Shown here: positions 7,306 through 17,300 of the stretch, piece by piece
How the letters are laid out: every line of letters starts with the position of its first letter
Numbering within the stretch: the stretch's first letter is position 1
From: a virus
IMG/VR virus record: IMGVR_UViG_3300005613_000392
Span: 1 to 25,044 of that record
Length of the DNA stretch: 25,044 bases
Reading direction: 5' to 3' (one strand)
Made by a program: the position numbers and the translations under genes
The notes under the pieces: generated by a model
What the model was told of the DNA's origin: nothing
The model's database searches: none
Seen by the model: the letters and a program-made list of their open reading frames with translations, nothing else

Positions 7306-8307
7306 TTATCCACTAAAACCAAAATCATCTCCGAACTCAATAAGTGCATTATCTGCAGTTGTTATGAGATTTACTGCAGTTCCTGAAACGTGAGATGCAA
7401 TAGTGGTTCCATCTTGTCCTCTTAAAACATATAATTCATTACCTTCTTTTCTATCAACGTAAATTTCTTCATTATCAATAGTAATGTATCTGTTTTCTGG
7501 AATACCAGAAGCGTCATTTACAACAATAACAGTATTGCTTGTTCCAATATCGGAAGAAAGATTTGTTACTATATTATTTGTATAACTCTTAATTGCCCTT
7601 GGTTCGATTGAATAAGTAATATCTCTTGTTGGTGGAGTTGTGACACCACCAGCAACATACCCAATAGACACTTTTTTGACAATATCTTTTGCAGTATCTG
7701 CTGCTGAAGCAACTGGTCCAAACAGATATGTTTTTGCGGTAAATCTAATAGTATAAATTAAAGATCTTCTTGTTGTAAAATCTCCCTCATAATCGTCTTG
7801 CATTGTAATATTTTCAATTACAACAGGAACGTCTCTTTTTTCTCCGATAGATTCTACTAAATCAACAGTTAGATTATATGCTGGTTGAAAATATGGTAAT
7901 ATTTGCTCCACAATTTGAAGCATATCGTCATTTAATTTTGTATAAATGGAAAGTTCAAATGCCATATTATATGGAACTGGCATATATGTTTTTCTAATTT
8001 CTGTTGCATCACCAGTAGATGCAGATTTAAATGTTTGAGTTGTCGTTACTTTTCTTGTAGAATCATATGATAAACCAACAAATTCAAAAGACATTCTTGG
8101 TAAGGTAATCTGAACAGGTTTGTTCAAATCTTGAGATTGTTCCAATCTCGCTAAAAACTTTTGAGTAGGACCATACGCAAGAGGAACTTTTACAACATTA
8201 AATGCGTTATCTGAGGAATCTGTTTGTTTTATTTCGATTCCATTAAAGAGACTTCCGAAAGCAATGATAGTTCTTCTTAAAATCTCATGGTAAAAATATT
8301 CAAACAT
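7306..8307 (-). CDS. 15: Tail completion and sheath stabiliser protein gp15
   Basis: The 333-residue protein begins MFEYFYHEILRRTIIAFGSL, the typical N-terminus of T4-like gp15 in marine phages. In T4, gp15 caps the finished tail as a hexamer, locks the last tube and sheath rings, and forms the surface that binds the head neck. The central part (LPRMSFEFVGLSYDSTRK, then YMPVPYNMAFELSIYTKLND at about 108-127, and ENITMQDDYEGDFTTRR) is strongly family-like. Residues about 245-310 (NDASGIPENRYITIDNEEIYV, LYVLRGQDGT) look like an added small beta domain, making the protein longer than T4 gp15 (272 aa). It lies between gp14 and gp16 as in T4. A weak late-promoter-like sequence occupies the 36-base gap upstream. 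Confidence 0.93.
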   Translation of the reverse strand: MFEYFYHEILRRTIIAFGSLFNGIEIKQTDSSDNAFNVVKVPLAYGPTQKFLARLEQSQDLNKPVQITLPRMSFEFVGLSYDSTRKVTTTQTFKSASTGDATEIRKTYMPVPYNMAFELSIYTKLNDDMLQIVEQILPYFQPAYNLTVDLVESIGEKRDVPVVIENITMQDDYEGDFTTRRSLIYTIRFTAKTYLFGPVASAADTAKDIVKKVSIGYVAGGVTTPPTRDITYSIEPRAIKSYTNNIVTNLSSDIGTSNTVIVVNDASGIPENRYITIDNEEIYVDRKEGNELYVLRGQDGTTIASHVSGTAVNLITTADNALIEFGDDFGFSG

Positions 8308-8335
8308 GGTTTTTACCCAACAAAAGCTTTAATTA

Positions 8336-8343
8336 TATTTAGG
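8336..8343 (-). promoter_or_regulatory. Weak late-promoter-like site before gp15
   Basis: CCTAAATA on the minus strand, directly after the gp14 stop codon and 28 bases before the gp15 ATG. It differs from NATAAATA at one fixed base (C for A). Placement matches that of the stronger sites. Confidence 0.3.
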
Positions 8344-9735
8344 TTATGGATTTCCAAAGGGATTTGATTCTGTAAAATCAAGAATATTATCTGCTTCCAA
8401 TTCAATCTCATCATTTTCTGGATATTGATTGACTATATTATCAGAATTTTCCACTCTAATTTGATATGATGCTCCACTTTCAGATCCTGTAACAACTTCA
8501 CCTATTCTAAAGTTTCCTGTAACATTTGATATATTAAGTGTATTTGTTGATGCATCCCAAGTCTTGACAATTGCGGTTATTCCACTTATTGAACCTGTAA
8601 TAGTTTCCGTTGGTATAAAGTTTCCAGTCCCTGAAGTATACGGGGAACCAATTGTAATTGTTGGTGTCTCTGTGTATCCTGCACCAGCGTTTGTAATGTA
8701 AATGTTTGAAATTGTTCCAGCAGAACTTACAACAGCAATAGCAGTCGCTGTTGTTCCAATTCCAGGAGAGCTAAATGTGACAGATGGTGCTGTAGTATAA
8801 CCAGAACCTCCAGATGTAATTGTAACTATACCAATAGATTGATTTGAAATCCTAGTTGTCGCGGCTGCCCCAGTTCCAGAATCATCTGAACCTGGTATAA
8901 ACACAATACCAGGATTTACCGTATACCCATATCCTGGATTTGTAATAAGAACACCCTGAACTTTAGATCCAATATCACTTCCATCGCAATTTACGATACC
9001 ATCAATTAAAGTTGAAATTCCAGATGCTGTTCCTCCTGAAGATGGAGAGGAAGAAATTGCAACTCTTGGTGCTGAAGTATATCTCTCCCCTCTACTTGTA
9101 ATAATAACACGACTAAGAACACCATTTAAAATTCCTGTTATAGCAGTTGCTGTGGTTCCTGAACCAACAAGAGTCAGTGTTCTAATATTTCCTTCAATAT
9201 CAAAACTATCATCAATTTCTTCTACCCCAGTATCAAGAACTTCATCTTCTGCTCTGAAGAGTTCACATGTCAATTCGTAAACATAATTTTTCTGCAATTG
9301 ATAAAATGGTTTTTCATGTTCTACAAATTTAATTTCAAATAGTCTGTCTCCCAATGGAAAATAAATTAAATCTCCTTCTTTTGGACGAGTTGCTAATTCT
9401 ATATTTGGAAGATTTTTAATTAAAGGAGTAATATACGTTTCAAACCTTTCTTTAGAAATAATAAGTTTTAATTCGTTAGTTGCCTGAATACCAAACTTTG
9501 AAAGAAGGACTGGATTAGCTGCATATCCATCAAAATTATCTATGTATGCCTCAATTGGATATGCATTATCAAATTTAGATTGAATCACTTCACTAATAAC
9601 AGTATTTTTTGTAAGATACTTTCTGGGCAAATAATAAACATCAACACCATACATCCTCAACTGTTCGTTGATTAAATCTTGTACTAAACTTTGTTCTCCT
9701 GGAGAACCTTGTAGAAAAAAAGGATTAAGTGCCAT
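8344..9735 (-). CDS. 14: Neck protein gp14 with inserted GSGYT repeats
   Basis: Residues 1-180 match the cyanophage form of T4 gp14, which closes the head after packaging and, with gp13, forms the neck that receives the tail. MALNPFFLQGSPGEQ, LRMYGVDVYYLPRKY and EGDLIYFPLGDRLFEI are the diagnostic stretches. Residues about 186-430 are different in style, being Gly/Ser/Thr-rich with four GSGYT-type repeats (near 213, 264, 306 and 347) and a 371-425 module ending ASYQIRV. The acidic C-terminal tail (about 440-463, ILDFTESNPFGNP) looks like the original gp14 end. The total of 463 aa compares with 256 in T4, so most of the excess is this insert. Its ATG overlaps the gp13 stop by one base (TAATG). 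Confidence 0.93.
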   Translation of the reverse strand: MALNPFFLQGSPGEQSLVQDLINEQLRMYGVDVYYLPRKYLTKNTVISEVIQSKFDNAYPIEAYIDNFDGYAANPVLLSKFGIQATNELKLIISKERFETYITPLIKNLPNIELATRPKEGDLIYFPLGDRLFEIKFVEHEKPFYQLQKNYVYELTCELFRAEDEVLDTGVEEIDDSFDIEGNIRTLTLVGSGTTATAITGILNGVLSRVIITSRGERYTSAPRVAISSSPSSGGTASGISTLIDGIVNCDGSDIGSKVQGVLITNPGYGYTVNPGIVFIPGSDDSGTGAAATTRISNQSIGIVTITSGGSGYTTAPSVTFSSPGIGTTATAIAVVSSAGTISNIYITNAGAGYTETPTITIGSPYTSGTGNFIPTETITGSISGITAIVKTWDASTNTLNISNVTGNFRIGEVVTGSESGASYQIRVENSDNIVNQYPENDEIELEADNILDFTESNPFGNP

Positions 9736-10577
9736 TATCCAATCATATCAAGAGGGGGAAGTTCGTAAGTATTTGACATTCTCTCCAGGATTGTATCTAT
9801 TTCTTTTTGAGCATCATCATATATTTGTCTGCCATTTAATTCAACTCCACCCGGAAGTTTAACGCCTTGGAATTTAATAAGATTTTGTCCCCATTGCCTT
9901 TTTACCAATGCTGTCAAATATCTTTTTAGGAAAGAATCATTCCAAACTCTACTATAATCATTTGGATCTAGTAGTCTATAGCAATCAATAACTAAGTAAT
10001 CGCCCACAGATAAGCTACCCCAATCAATATCTAAGTATAATCTATCTTGTCTTTGATTAAATCTAATTTGCTTTTCGGTTGTTAAAAGAAAGTCAATATC
10101 TTCGAGATAAGTTTTTACCATTGCATAGGTAAGTATTTCAGTTGAACCCCAATAATAGATATCATTTAAAAATAATTGATATTTTACACTGAACATATTA
10201 TTCGTAACAGTGTTTGTTCCGTCAAAGTGAAATATTTTATTCACTCCAATAACTGCCGAAGGAATTTGAAGATAGTTGCTGTTTTCTGTATATGAAAATG
10301 TAGTTGCTGTTCCTGCTATCGTGGTTGAAGCAGTTGTTGTTACGATACCCGCAGAAGTTCCGTATGGTGCTCTGCCTCTATCTATATCATCTTGGGTAAC
10401 TTGATACTTTAAGAAAATTTGAGTAACACCATCAAAATGTCTTTCATGAAAAAATTGTAGGGCATCATCGACTAAATCATCTATTTGTTCATCGGCAACG
10501 TTAATCTCCAGTACAGGAGCACCTAACTGTCTCTTACAGTAGTTTATTAGTTCTGTCCTACTTGTTGGTTGCGCCAT
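9735..10577 (-). CDS. 13: Neck protein gp13 (head completion)
   Basis: The 280-residue protein begins MAQPTSRTELINYCKRQLG, followed by ADEQIDDLVDDALQFFHERH (residues about 28-47), a signature of T4-like gp13. Near the C-terminus, YSRVWNDSFLKRYLTALVKR and GGVELNGRQIYDDAQKEID are also family-like. In T4, gp13 joins gp14 below the portal to seal the filled head and offer the tail-binding site. T4 gp13 is 309 aa, so length is close. A sequence AGGTG at 10590-10586 lies eight bases before the ATG, and a late-promoter match overlaps the stop of the gene upstream, so gp13 probably starts a late transcript that also covers gp14. Confidence 0.93.
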   Translation of the reverse strand: MAQPTSRTELINYCKRQLGAPVLEINVADEQIDDLVDDALQFFHERHFDGVTQIFLKYQVTQDDIDRGRAPYGTSAGIVTTTASTTIAGTATTFSYTENSNYLQIPSAVIGVNKIFHFDGTNTVTNNMFSVKYQLFLNDIYYWGSTEILTYAMVKTYLEDIDFLLTTEKQIRFNQRQDRLYLDIDWGSLSVGDYLVIDCYRLLDPNDYSRVWNDSFLKRYLTALVKRQWGQNLIKFQGVKLPGGVELNGRQIYDDAQKEIDTILERMSNTYELPPLDMIG

Positions 10578-10599
10578 TATTTTTTCACCTTTATAAATT

Positions 10600-10607
10600 T
10601 ATTTATG
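10600..10607 (-). promoter_or_regulatory. Candidate T4-type late promoter before gp13
   Basis: CATAAATA on the minus strand overlaps the stop of the 128-aa gene and lies 22 bases before the gp13 ATG. With the AGGTG ribosome site that follows, this is a compact expression signal for gp13-gp14. Confidence 0.55.
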
Positions 10608-10989
10608 GTGAAGTGGAAATTCCTGGTTTAACAATTAAATCTCCTTCCACAATTTTATAAACAGTAGATCCAGAACTAACTAGAACATCGTATACATATC
10701 TACCACCAGATAAATTTCTAGTTGAAGTTGAACCTAAAGATATTTTTAATTTTCCACCAATGGCACTGGTAAATCCAACATTAAATGTTGCAACAGCACC
10801 AAGAGTTGCTCCTATTGCAACACTTTTTGCCATTTGAGATGTTCCAGTGTATCCATCAAGATTAAAAGCATTGCCATTTGGTTGTTTAACTGTAAATGTG
10901 TTACTAAAATCAGAACCTCCATTAATTGTTAGATTAACGGCATAAGGAGTTCCAGATTCTGTATCAAATGTTATGTTTTGATTAGCCAT
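10603..10989 (-). CDS. Small virion protein, baseplate-upper-protein-like fold suspected
   Basis: The 128-residue product begins MANQNITFDTESGTPYAVNL and continues with NGGSDFSNTFTVK, FNLDGYTGTSQMAKSV and a strand-rich second half (GGRYVYDVLVSSG, KIVEGDLIVKPG). The order (a dipolar Gly turn, a 'NLDGYT' step, then strands ending in a KIVEGDLIV edge) resembles the N-terminal domain of BppU-type baseplate proteins, which holds adhesins. That likeness is my pattern judgement only. The ATG lies within the end of the 61-aa gene (eight-base overlap), and an AAGGA sequence sits about five bases upstream. Its stop overlaps the predicted gp13 promoter. No cysteine or catalytic motif is present. Confidence 0.8.
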   Translation of the reverse strand: MANQNITFDTESGTPYAVNLTINGGSDFSNTFTVKQPNGNAFNLDGYTGTSQMAKSVAIGATLGAVATFNVGFTSAIGGKLKISLGSTSTRNLSGGRYVYDVLVSSGSTVYKIVEGDLIVKPGISTSP

Positions 10990-11167
10990 CGATTCCTTTT
11001 AATCCCATTGATGCGACAACTTCTTGCTGTTTGTAATAAAGTTTGCAAAAAGACTTTGCAATATTTCTAAGTTCTTCACAATCATTACAACTATCTATTT
11101 CGTTAGCAATTTTTACGTATTGAAAACTCTTATTTAGATTTTCAAGTTCAATTTTATCAGGATTCAT
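10982..11167 (-). CDS. Conserved small cyanophage protein (61 aa)
   Basis: The 61-residue product is helical and charged: MNPDKIELENLNKSFQYVK, then EIDSCNDCEELRNIAKSFCK (residues about 24-43) and LYYKQQEVVASMG. Three cysteines (28, 31, 42) make a CxxC pair and one more. That could bind a metal, but a fourth ligand is not obvious. I recall similar small proteins just before gp13 in other T4-like cyanophages, with no known function. It overlaps the previous gene by 11 bases. A clear AGGAG eight bases before ATG 11167 supports both the start and the reality of the gene. Confidence 0.8.
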   Translation of the reverse strand: MNPDKIELENLNKSFQYVKIANEIDSCNDCEELRNIAKSFCKLYYKQQEVVASMGLKGIDG

Positions 11168-11381
11168 GAGTTAAACTCCTAAGTAGTTTTTTAATTTCAT
11201 CCAAATCATCCTTCATATTAGCAAATTCAGATTCTAATTTCTGTATCTTTTGTATTTCTTCTGTTTTTGTTTCTCTCCTAAAAATATATTCACGATACTG
11301 AGTAGTATTTTTGTTAATTATCGAATTTGTCTTTGAATCTCTATAGAGATGCGTGTGTCCATCAACTTTTAAATGATCCAT
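11157..11381 (-). CDS. Conserved small coiled-coil protein (74 aa)
   Basis: I start this gene at ATG 11381 (MDHLKVDGHTHLYRD), although the frame could be extended to a TTG at 11396. The ATG lies one base after the TGA of the giant gene (TGATATG), which fits coupled translation, and MDHLKVDGHTxLYRD is the N-terminus I recall for this family in T4-like phages. The second half (residues about 33-72, TKTEEIQKIQKLESEFANM and DDLDEIKKLLRSL) has a heptad pattern and should form a coiled coil, so the protein probably acts as an oligomer. It lies between tail and neck genes. Function unknown; an assembly factor or small structural part is possible. Confidence 0.82.
   Translation of the reverse strand: MDHLKVDGHTHLYRDSKTNSIINKNTTQYREYIFRRETKTEEIQKIQKLESEFANMKDDLDEIKKLLRSLTHES
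11176..11180 (-). promoter_or_regulatory. Ribosome binding site for the 61-aa gene
   Basis: AGGAG on the minus strand, eight bases before ATG 11167. It is one of the few textbook Shine-Dalgarno sequences in the window and lies inside the preceding reading frame, which supports a real overlapping start. Confidence 0.7.
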
Positions 11382-11382
11382 A

Positions 11383-14300
11383 TCAAGCAAGTGCAATAAC
11401 TCTTAAATCTTTCATTCTTGGTACATAAACCTGATTGGTTGAAGTCATAATGATTTTTATCCTATATGATTTGAATGAAGGAAGTTCATCTGCAGTGAAA
11501 GAATATTCTCTATAATCAATTTCATCAGATAAAAATCCGGAATTTTTAGAAACTGGGACATAAGTATCTGGCAATCCATCATTATTGGCAATATCAATAA
11601 CTTGTCCTCTATTATCTAGATTATTATATCCCGGAAATGGAATATAAACCGGTTCAAAATTATCACCTTCACTAATTGCATAGAAAGCTCTTATATCCGA
11701 ATAGGGATTTACGTGTGCATTAACCAAAATTTTCAGAGAAGATGCTGGATTTTCTAAAGTAATTTCTTTAGAAAGATATTGGAATGCAGTTGGATCTTCG
11801 GATATACTGTTAACTCTATTATCTGTTGCATAGTTTGTAACTACACTATTAACTCTATTTGAACTAAGTATCGCACTAACTCTTTGAGTATCGATAACAG
11901 GACTTAATCTGGAATCAAGACTGTTTAAATTGATTCTCATGTTCATGGATTTATTTCCAGGAAGTGTCGTCAACTTATTTGTCTCATTGATTTTGGAACC
12001 GACAATTCTTGGACTTTCAAGGTAATTGGTTTTATTAACTGAAATGGATTCAAAACCTTGATCAATAAATGGAATCTCATTGCCACTTATACTTGCTCCA
12101 CTGATAGTTCTTATTTCAGCGTTAATCGATGTCCCTTGAACTGTTAAATTCTGTACAATTGGAGTAATAATCTCAAAAGGAATATTCTGTGTTGCTTTTG
12201 TAGAACTTCCACCAGCAGACTTAGTTTGTCCCATATAAAGAACTGGGAAGCTCTCTCCGGTTGATCTCCCAACACCACTAGAACCCATATCTAATTTGAT
12301 GTTATACGAGTCAAATGTAATTGGATTTGTTACAGTTACATCTTCTAAATTATGAGTTTTGTTAATTCTTCTGAGAGATACTCCTCCCAATTCATACTTA
12401 TAAACTGGAGTCCCTGCAGGATAATTTTTAGAAGTTGTAGAATCTATAGATCTAGTAATTTCACCAGAAAGAGTTGAACCAGAAACAGAACTATATGAAA
12501 TAATTTCATCACCAATTTGGATATAACCAAGATTAGTTGTTCCAACACCGACATTTTCAAAATTAGAAAAATTTGCAACACTATCTAATATAATTGGAGA
12601 AGTTGATGTTGAATCTAATGAGTTAGTCAATTTAGTTGGAACAATATCGGACTGTACATCAGAAATAGTTACATAATTTTGATTAAAATACATACCATGA
12701 TTCTTATGATTTACAATAATATGCATTCCATCATTATCAACTTCAATTTCAGATATTTGAACATTTCCTCCAGAAGAACTATTTAATGTAGTTGTTACTC
12801 CAGAATTATTAATATATTGAACTGTATTTCCTACACCAGAAACTACAAAATCTCCTTGAACATTGTGAAGAATAAGTTCACTAGTATTTGCAATTGAGAC
12901 AACAGAAAGTCTTGCACTTAAACCAAGAGAATTTGCACCAATGGTTCCAATTCCAAGAACATCGCCAATAACATAACCAGTTCCAGACTCTGTAATAGTT
13001 GCAGCTGCTGCTACTCCATTGTTAATGGTAATATCTGCTTTTGCATTTCTGCCATTACCTGTAATGGTTGTGAGAGGCACACTACTGAACAATAATGTAC
13101 CTGAAGATGGTGTATATCCAATTCCAGAATTGATAACATTCAAAGTTCCGGTTGCAATTCCAGCATTTCCAACATAATCTCCTGTCGCATTTGTTCCTTG
13201 CTGAAGAACTGTATTGCCAAGAGTCAAATTATCATCTTGAAGTGTGGAGTTAATACCTACTCTAATCTCTCTAGAATTTAACCTTAAAGAATTTGGTAAA
13301 AGTCTAGCAATTCCTCTATTTCCTTCTGACAATTCTGGATTATAAAACTCAACGGAACCGCTACTAACAAAATCGGCTCTATAGAGAGTGAATTTAAGAT
13401 CTTCCCACTGACTTGGTTCCCAAGTAGATGCATTTTGAGATTTAAATAGAGAACCAAGATATGGTTGATTTGAAATAAATGTTTGTGTTATTAAATCAGT
13501 CTCTCCTATTCTAGAAATATAAACACTATACTTTGTAGAAATTGATGCTATACAAATAGCATATTCGCCGCCACCTTCAAGATAAACTGGTGATTTAAAC
13601 TGGAAAGTTGTTGCAACAGATCCATCTGAAGACACGTTAATCTGCGAAGGATCTAAAATAACTTCAGAGAAAGGAATAACTTTTTGAGTTGGGAATCCTC
13701 CTTGCATTGTTCTCAATTGGAAAGTGACTGGAATATCCATGTCATCTTTTGATGCAAAGAATACATCACACTTAGTTAAAAATATTCCAGTTTCATCATC
13801 AATCAAGAACGATTGTGCGAGAGGATCATACCATTGAGTAACTGTTCTTTGTCTTTCTTGAGTTGAAATAACATTTGAAGCAACTAATTGAGTTCCGGTT
13901 GTTCTTGCAACTGCTCTTTCGTCAAATTCTCTTTTATTTTCTATTCTAGCATTTCTAACAGAAATAATAGTTTCTTGAACTGTTTCTAGGGTTCCAGATG
14001 AAATAAATCCTTCTTCTGCTATAGAAGAAGCTTCATTTTGATTATTATCAATATTATTAACAAGAGTAAATACTTTATTTCCAGATTCAAATCTTGGATT
14101 TGAATTATTATTTGGATCTGGAATAAAGAAACTACCAATTAATGTTGCACTAATATCGGAAATTAATCTAACATTTGATATTGTTGCCTGTGCCCCACTT
14201 GTTTGTCCAACAAGTATCATTCCATTTTCAACATATCCAGAGAAATTTCCTTCTGGTTGATTTGATAATGAGAATGTATCTACGTTTAAAATACTTGAAG

Positions 14301-17300
14301 TTGATGAATAAGTGGAAGGCAATACTTGTCCAGTATATGGATTCGTGTTAAATCTTGTAGTTGGTGCGTTATAAGGACCTTCTTTATGATTTGATTGAGA
14401 TACTCTAAAAGTAATTCTTGGATCGGTTATTGTTGTATTTAATGGCAAAGAACCAATAGATCTAGTTCTTCCAACTACAGTTTCTCCAACTTCAAAAACA
14501 CCAGAAATCATACTAATTTCTAATAATTTTGGAACACAATAATTTGTGACATCAATACCATCAAAGAAAGCATACATCTGCGTGGACGGTTTTACCTTTT
14601 TAGCAACGAATTGAATGTTTCTTGATCTCATAAAAGAAATCAAGTTTCTACTTACAACTCTATCACCAGCAGAAGTTGTATCAAATTGTTCTGTGACAAC
14701 TGTTCTTGTTCCTGTTCTTGAAGTAATTCCGGTTTCTCTAATTTCAAGGAGAGTATCTTCAACAACCTGATCTATTACGGTTTCATTCCAACTTCTTGTT
14801 CTAGATCTTCCTCCTGGACCTTGTACATTAATATTTCCTCCACCAGAAATTGTTCTTGTTCTTACATCTTCAATTACATCTCTGCCTGTCCAATTAGTTT
14901 CCCAAGCTCCCCACACTGTTGGTGCAAATCCAGTCTGTGGATCTACATTAAGAGTTCTAGATGCAAGTTCAAGAGTTTCTGCATAATTACCTTCCGTGTT
15001 TAAAATTTTTGCTTCAAGCCTTACCGTATCTACCCATGTATCAGTTGCTGGGGTAAGTTCCATTGAACCTTGCCAGAAACTTACAAGAAAAGGTGTAACA
15101 CTTTCAGTTCTTGTAGCAAAAGTTTGTTTTAACCATTCAACTTCAGAATAATTGAGAGTTATGATATCTCCATTTTTTACGATATTATTTCCTTCAGGGG
15201 CGGAAAATGCAAGATCCTCATTTGGATTTACATTTTCGACTGGACCTGCAATTAAATCAATAGAATCTGTATGATGTTGAGGTCTAATCTCCTTATTTGC
15301 AATATCAATACTATTTTTAAACTCAACGCTTTCCTCTTGTGTTAAGAATGATGAGAAATTGTCTACAAAGAATCCAGATTTAAATCTATTCAAACCAGAA
15401 GAATCTGGAACAAAGAGATTTGAAGTATTGGTTTCTAAAAGAGATAAAGATGTATAATATTCAAGAGATTTAATTCTATTTTCAAGATTTTTAATATCAA
15501 CCATTCTATATCTCTTGTGATTTAAGAAACTGATAGATGCTTGAGATACATTATACAGATATGGAGGAAGTGATATATTAGCAATTTCTAAAGAATCATC
15601 TACAAAAACAGGTTTTTCTGGTTTTTCTGCAGGAGTTCCGTATTTAATTTGGAATTTTCCATCTTTTGTTAGAAAAACTCTATCAATTCTTCCAAGATAA
15701 AATGAAAAATTGGTAACAATTGATTCATTTGATGCTAAAATATTTGCAGCAGAATCTCCAGAAGAAGTAAAAATTCTTCCATAAAATTCAAATGGAGATC
15801 TTGAATTTTCAGAAACAGTATACGAAGAAACTCTAGGTCTAATATCAATAATATCTGTATTTCTAATAGAATTTACAGTTTGAATATCATTTGTATAATC
15901 AAATCCACTGTAAGAATTTACAGTTGTAATGTCGCCATTATCAGTTGATTGATAATAAGCACTTTCAAAATATACTTTTAACTTTTTATTTGGTTGTTTA
16001 ATTGCAGACTTTCTTGTAATATAACCATAGTTATAGAAAGATGAATTTTGTCCGTTACTAAAAGAATAATTTGATGATATATTAATACTAGGGGTATTAA
16101 TTGTAGTAATAATTGCTTGAATATTTGATTCTTCAAATACTACAATTTCTCCTTCCTTGAAGTTTTTATTATTTTTGTTTATAAAGGATATTGAAGAATC
16201 ACTTAATCTTTCGGCACAGATTGCAACAGCATTTGTTGTTTGTCCTGTAATTTTTTCTCCGATTACAATATCAGAAGTCTTTCCAGTAGGACCTGTGATT
16301 GATGAGAGTATAAAAGTTGGAGCAGATGGACTAGAAGTATCTACCGATTCATAAATTGCATGAATTCCTATAATATCTGGATAATTTAATGATATTTTTT
16401 CATCTTGAACTCTAGTTCCATATGGATAATTGCCATAAGAAAGTCCATCATTTAAAGTTGTGGAACCAATTCCAGATGAAGAAAGTTTTGATTTATCAAT
16501 TAATAATGTGTTAACTCTATTTTTTAGTTTTTCTTTTGCTTTTGGTTTAATTTTAGTTAATGTTGCAGTTAATGTGGCATCATCATTACCAGAACTTAAA
16601 TTATAAATTTGTAGAGAAGTTAATGATGAATTGAAAGACATTTTATCAGATGTCAATACTTCAATTGTTCCATCATTTTTAATCAATTCATACCTTTCTG
16701 GATCAAAGGGCAAGAAAGTTTCATTTTCTCCAGCATTAACAGCCAAAGAAAGTTGATTGTTCGTAATATTTACAGAATATGATTTTCTAATTGTTAAAGA
16801 TGCATCACTAAGATCCACATCAGAAATATTATCTTTTGGGAGTTTGGTATAAAATGAATTATCAATAGAACCTTGAAGATTGGTAGTTACTATTTTTAAA
16901 TCAGTAGCAGTGAAATCTGATGCCGGTAACTTACCATCACATATTCCAGAAACTGTTGTAACTCCAGTAACAGTTATAACGGAGGAACCAACACTAACTA
17001 CTGAGGCAAAAGCAGGATCTGATGAAGTTTGGTTGCTAAATTTAATAATATTATTTACCTTTACTTTCTCTAATAAAAGGGAATTAGTGCTAGAAATTGT
17101 ACTAATTCCACCACTGACTGCACTAATAGAAGAAACACCAATGTTTATAAAATCTGATTGAATGGTATCCGCAGTAAATGTTGCTGCTGCCCCTGCAATA
17201 GAGGAAACAGATTTTATGTCGGAAATACCATAAGTTGTTACTGCAACTGCAACTCTAGTATTTTCAATACCATTAAAAATAAATGGTTCATTCTTAACAA

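Noticed and set aside
11382-11396. TTG 11396 as the start of the 74-aa gene
   Set aside because: ATG 11381 follows the upstream stop by one base and gives the N-terminus I recall for the family.
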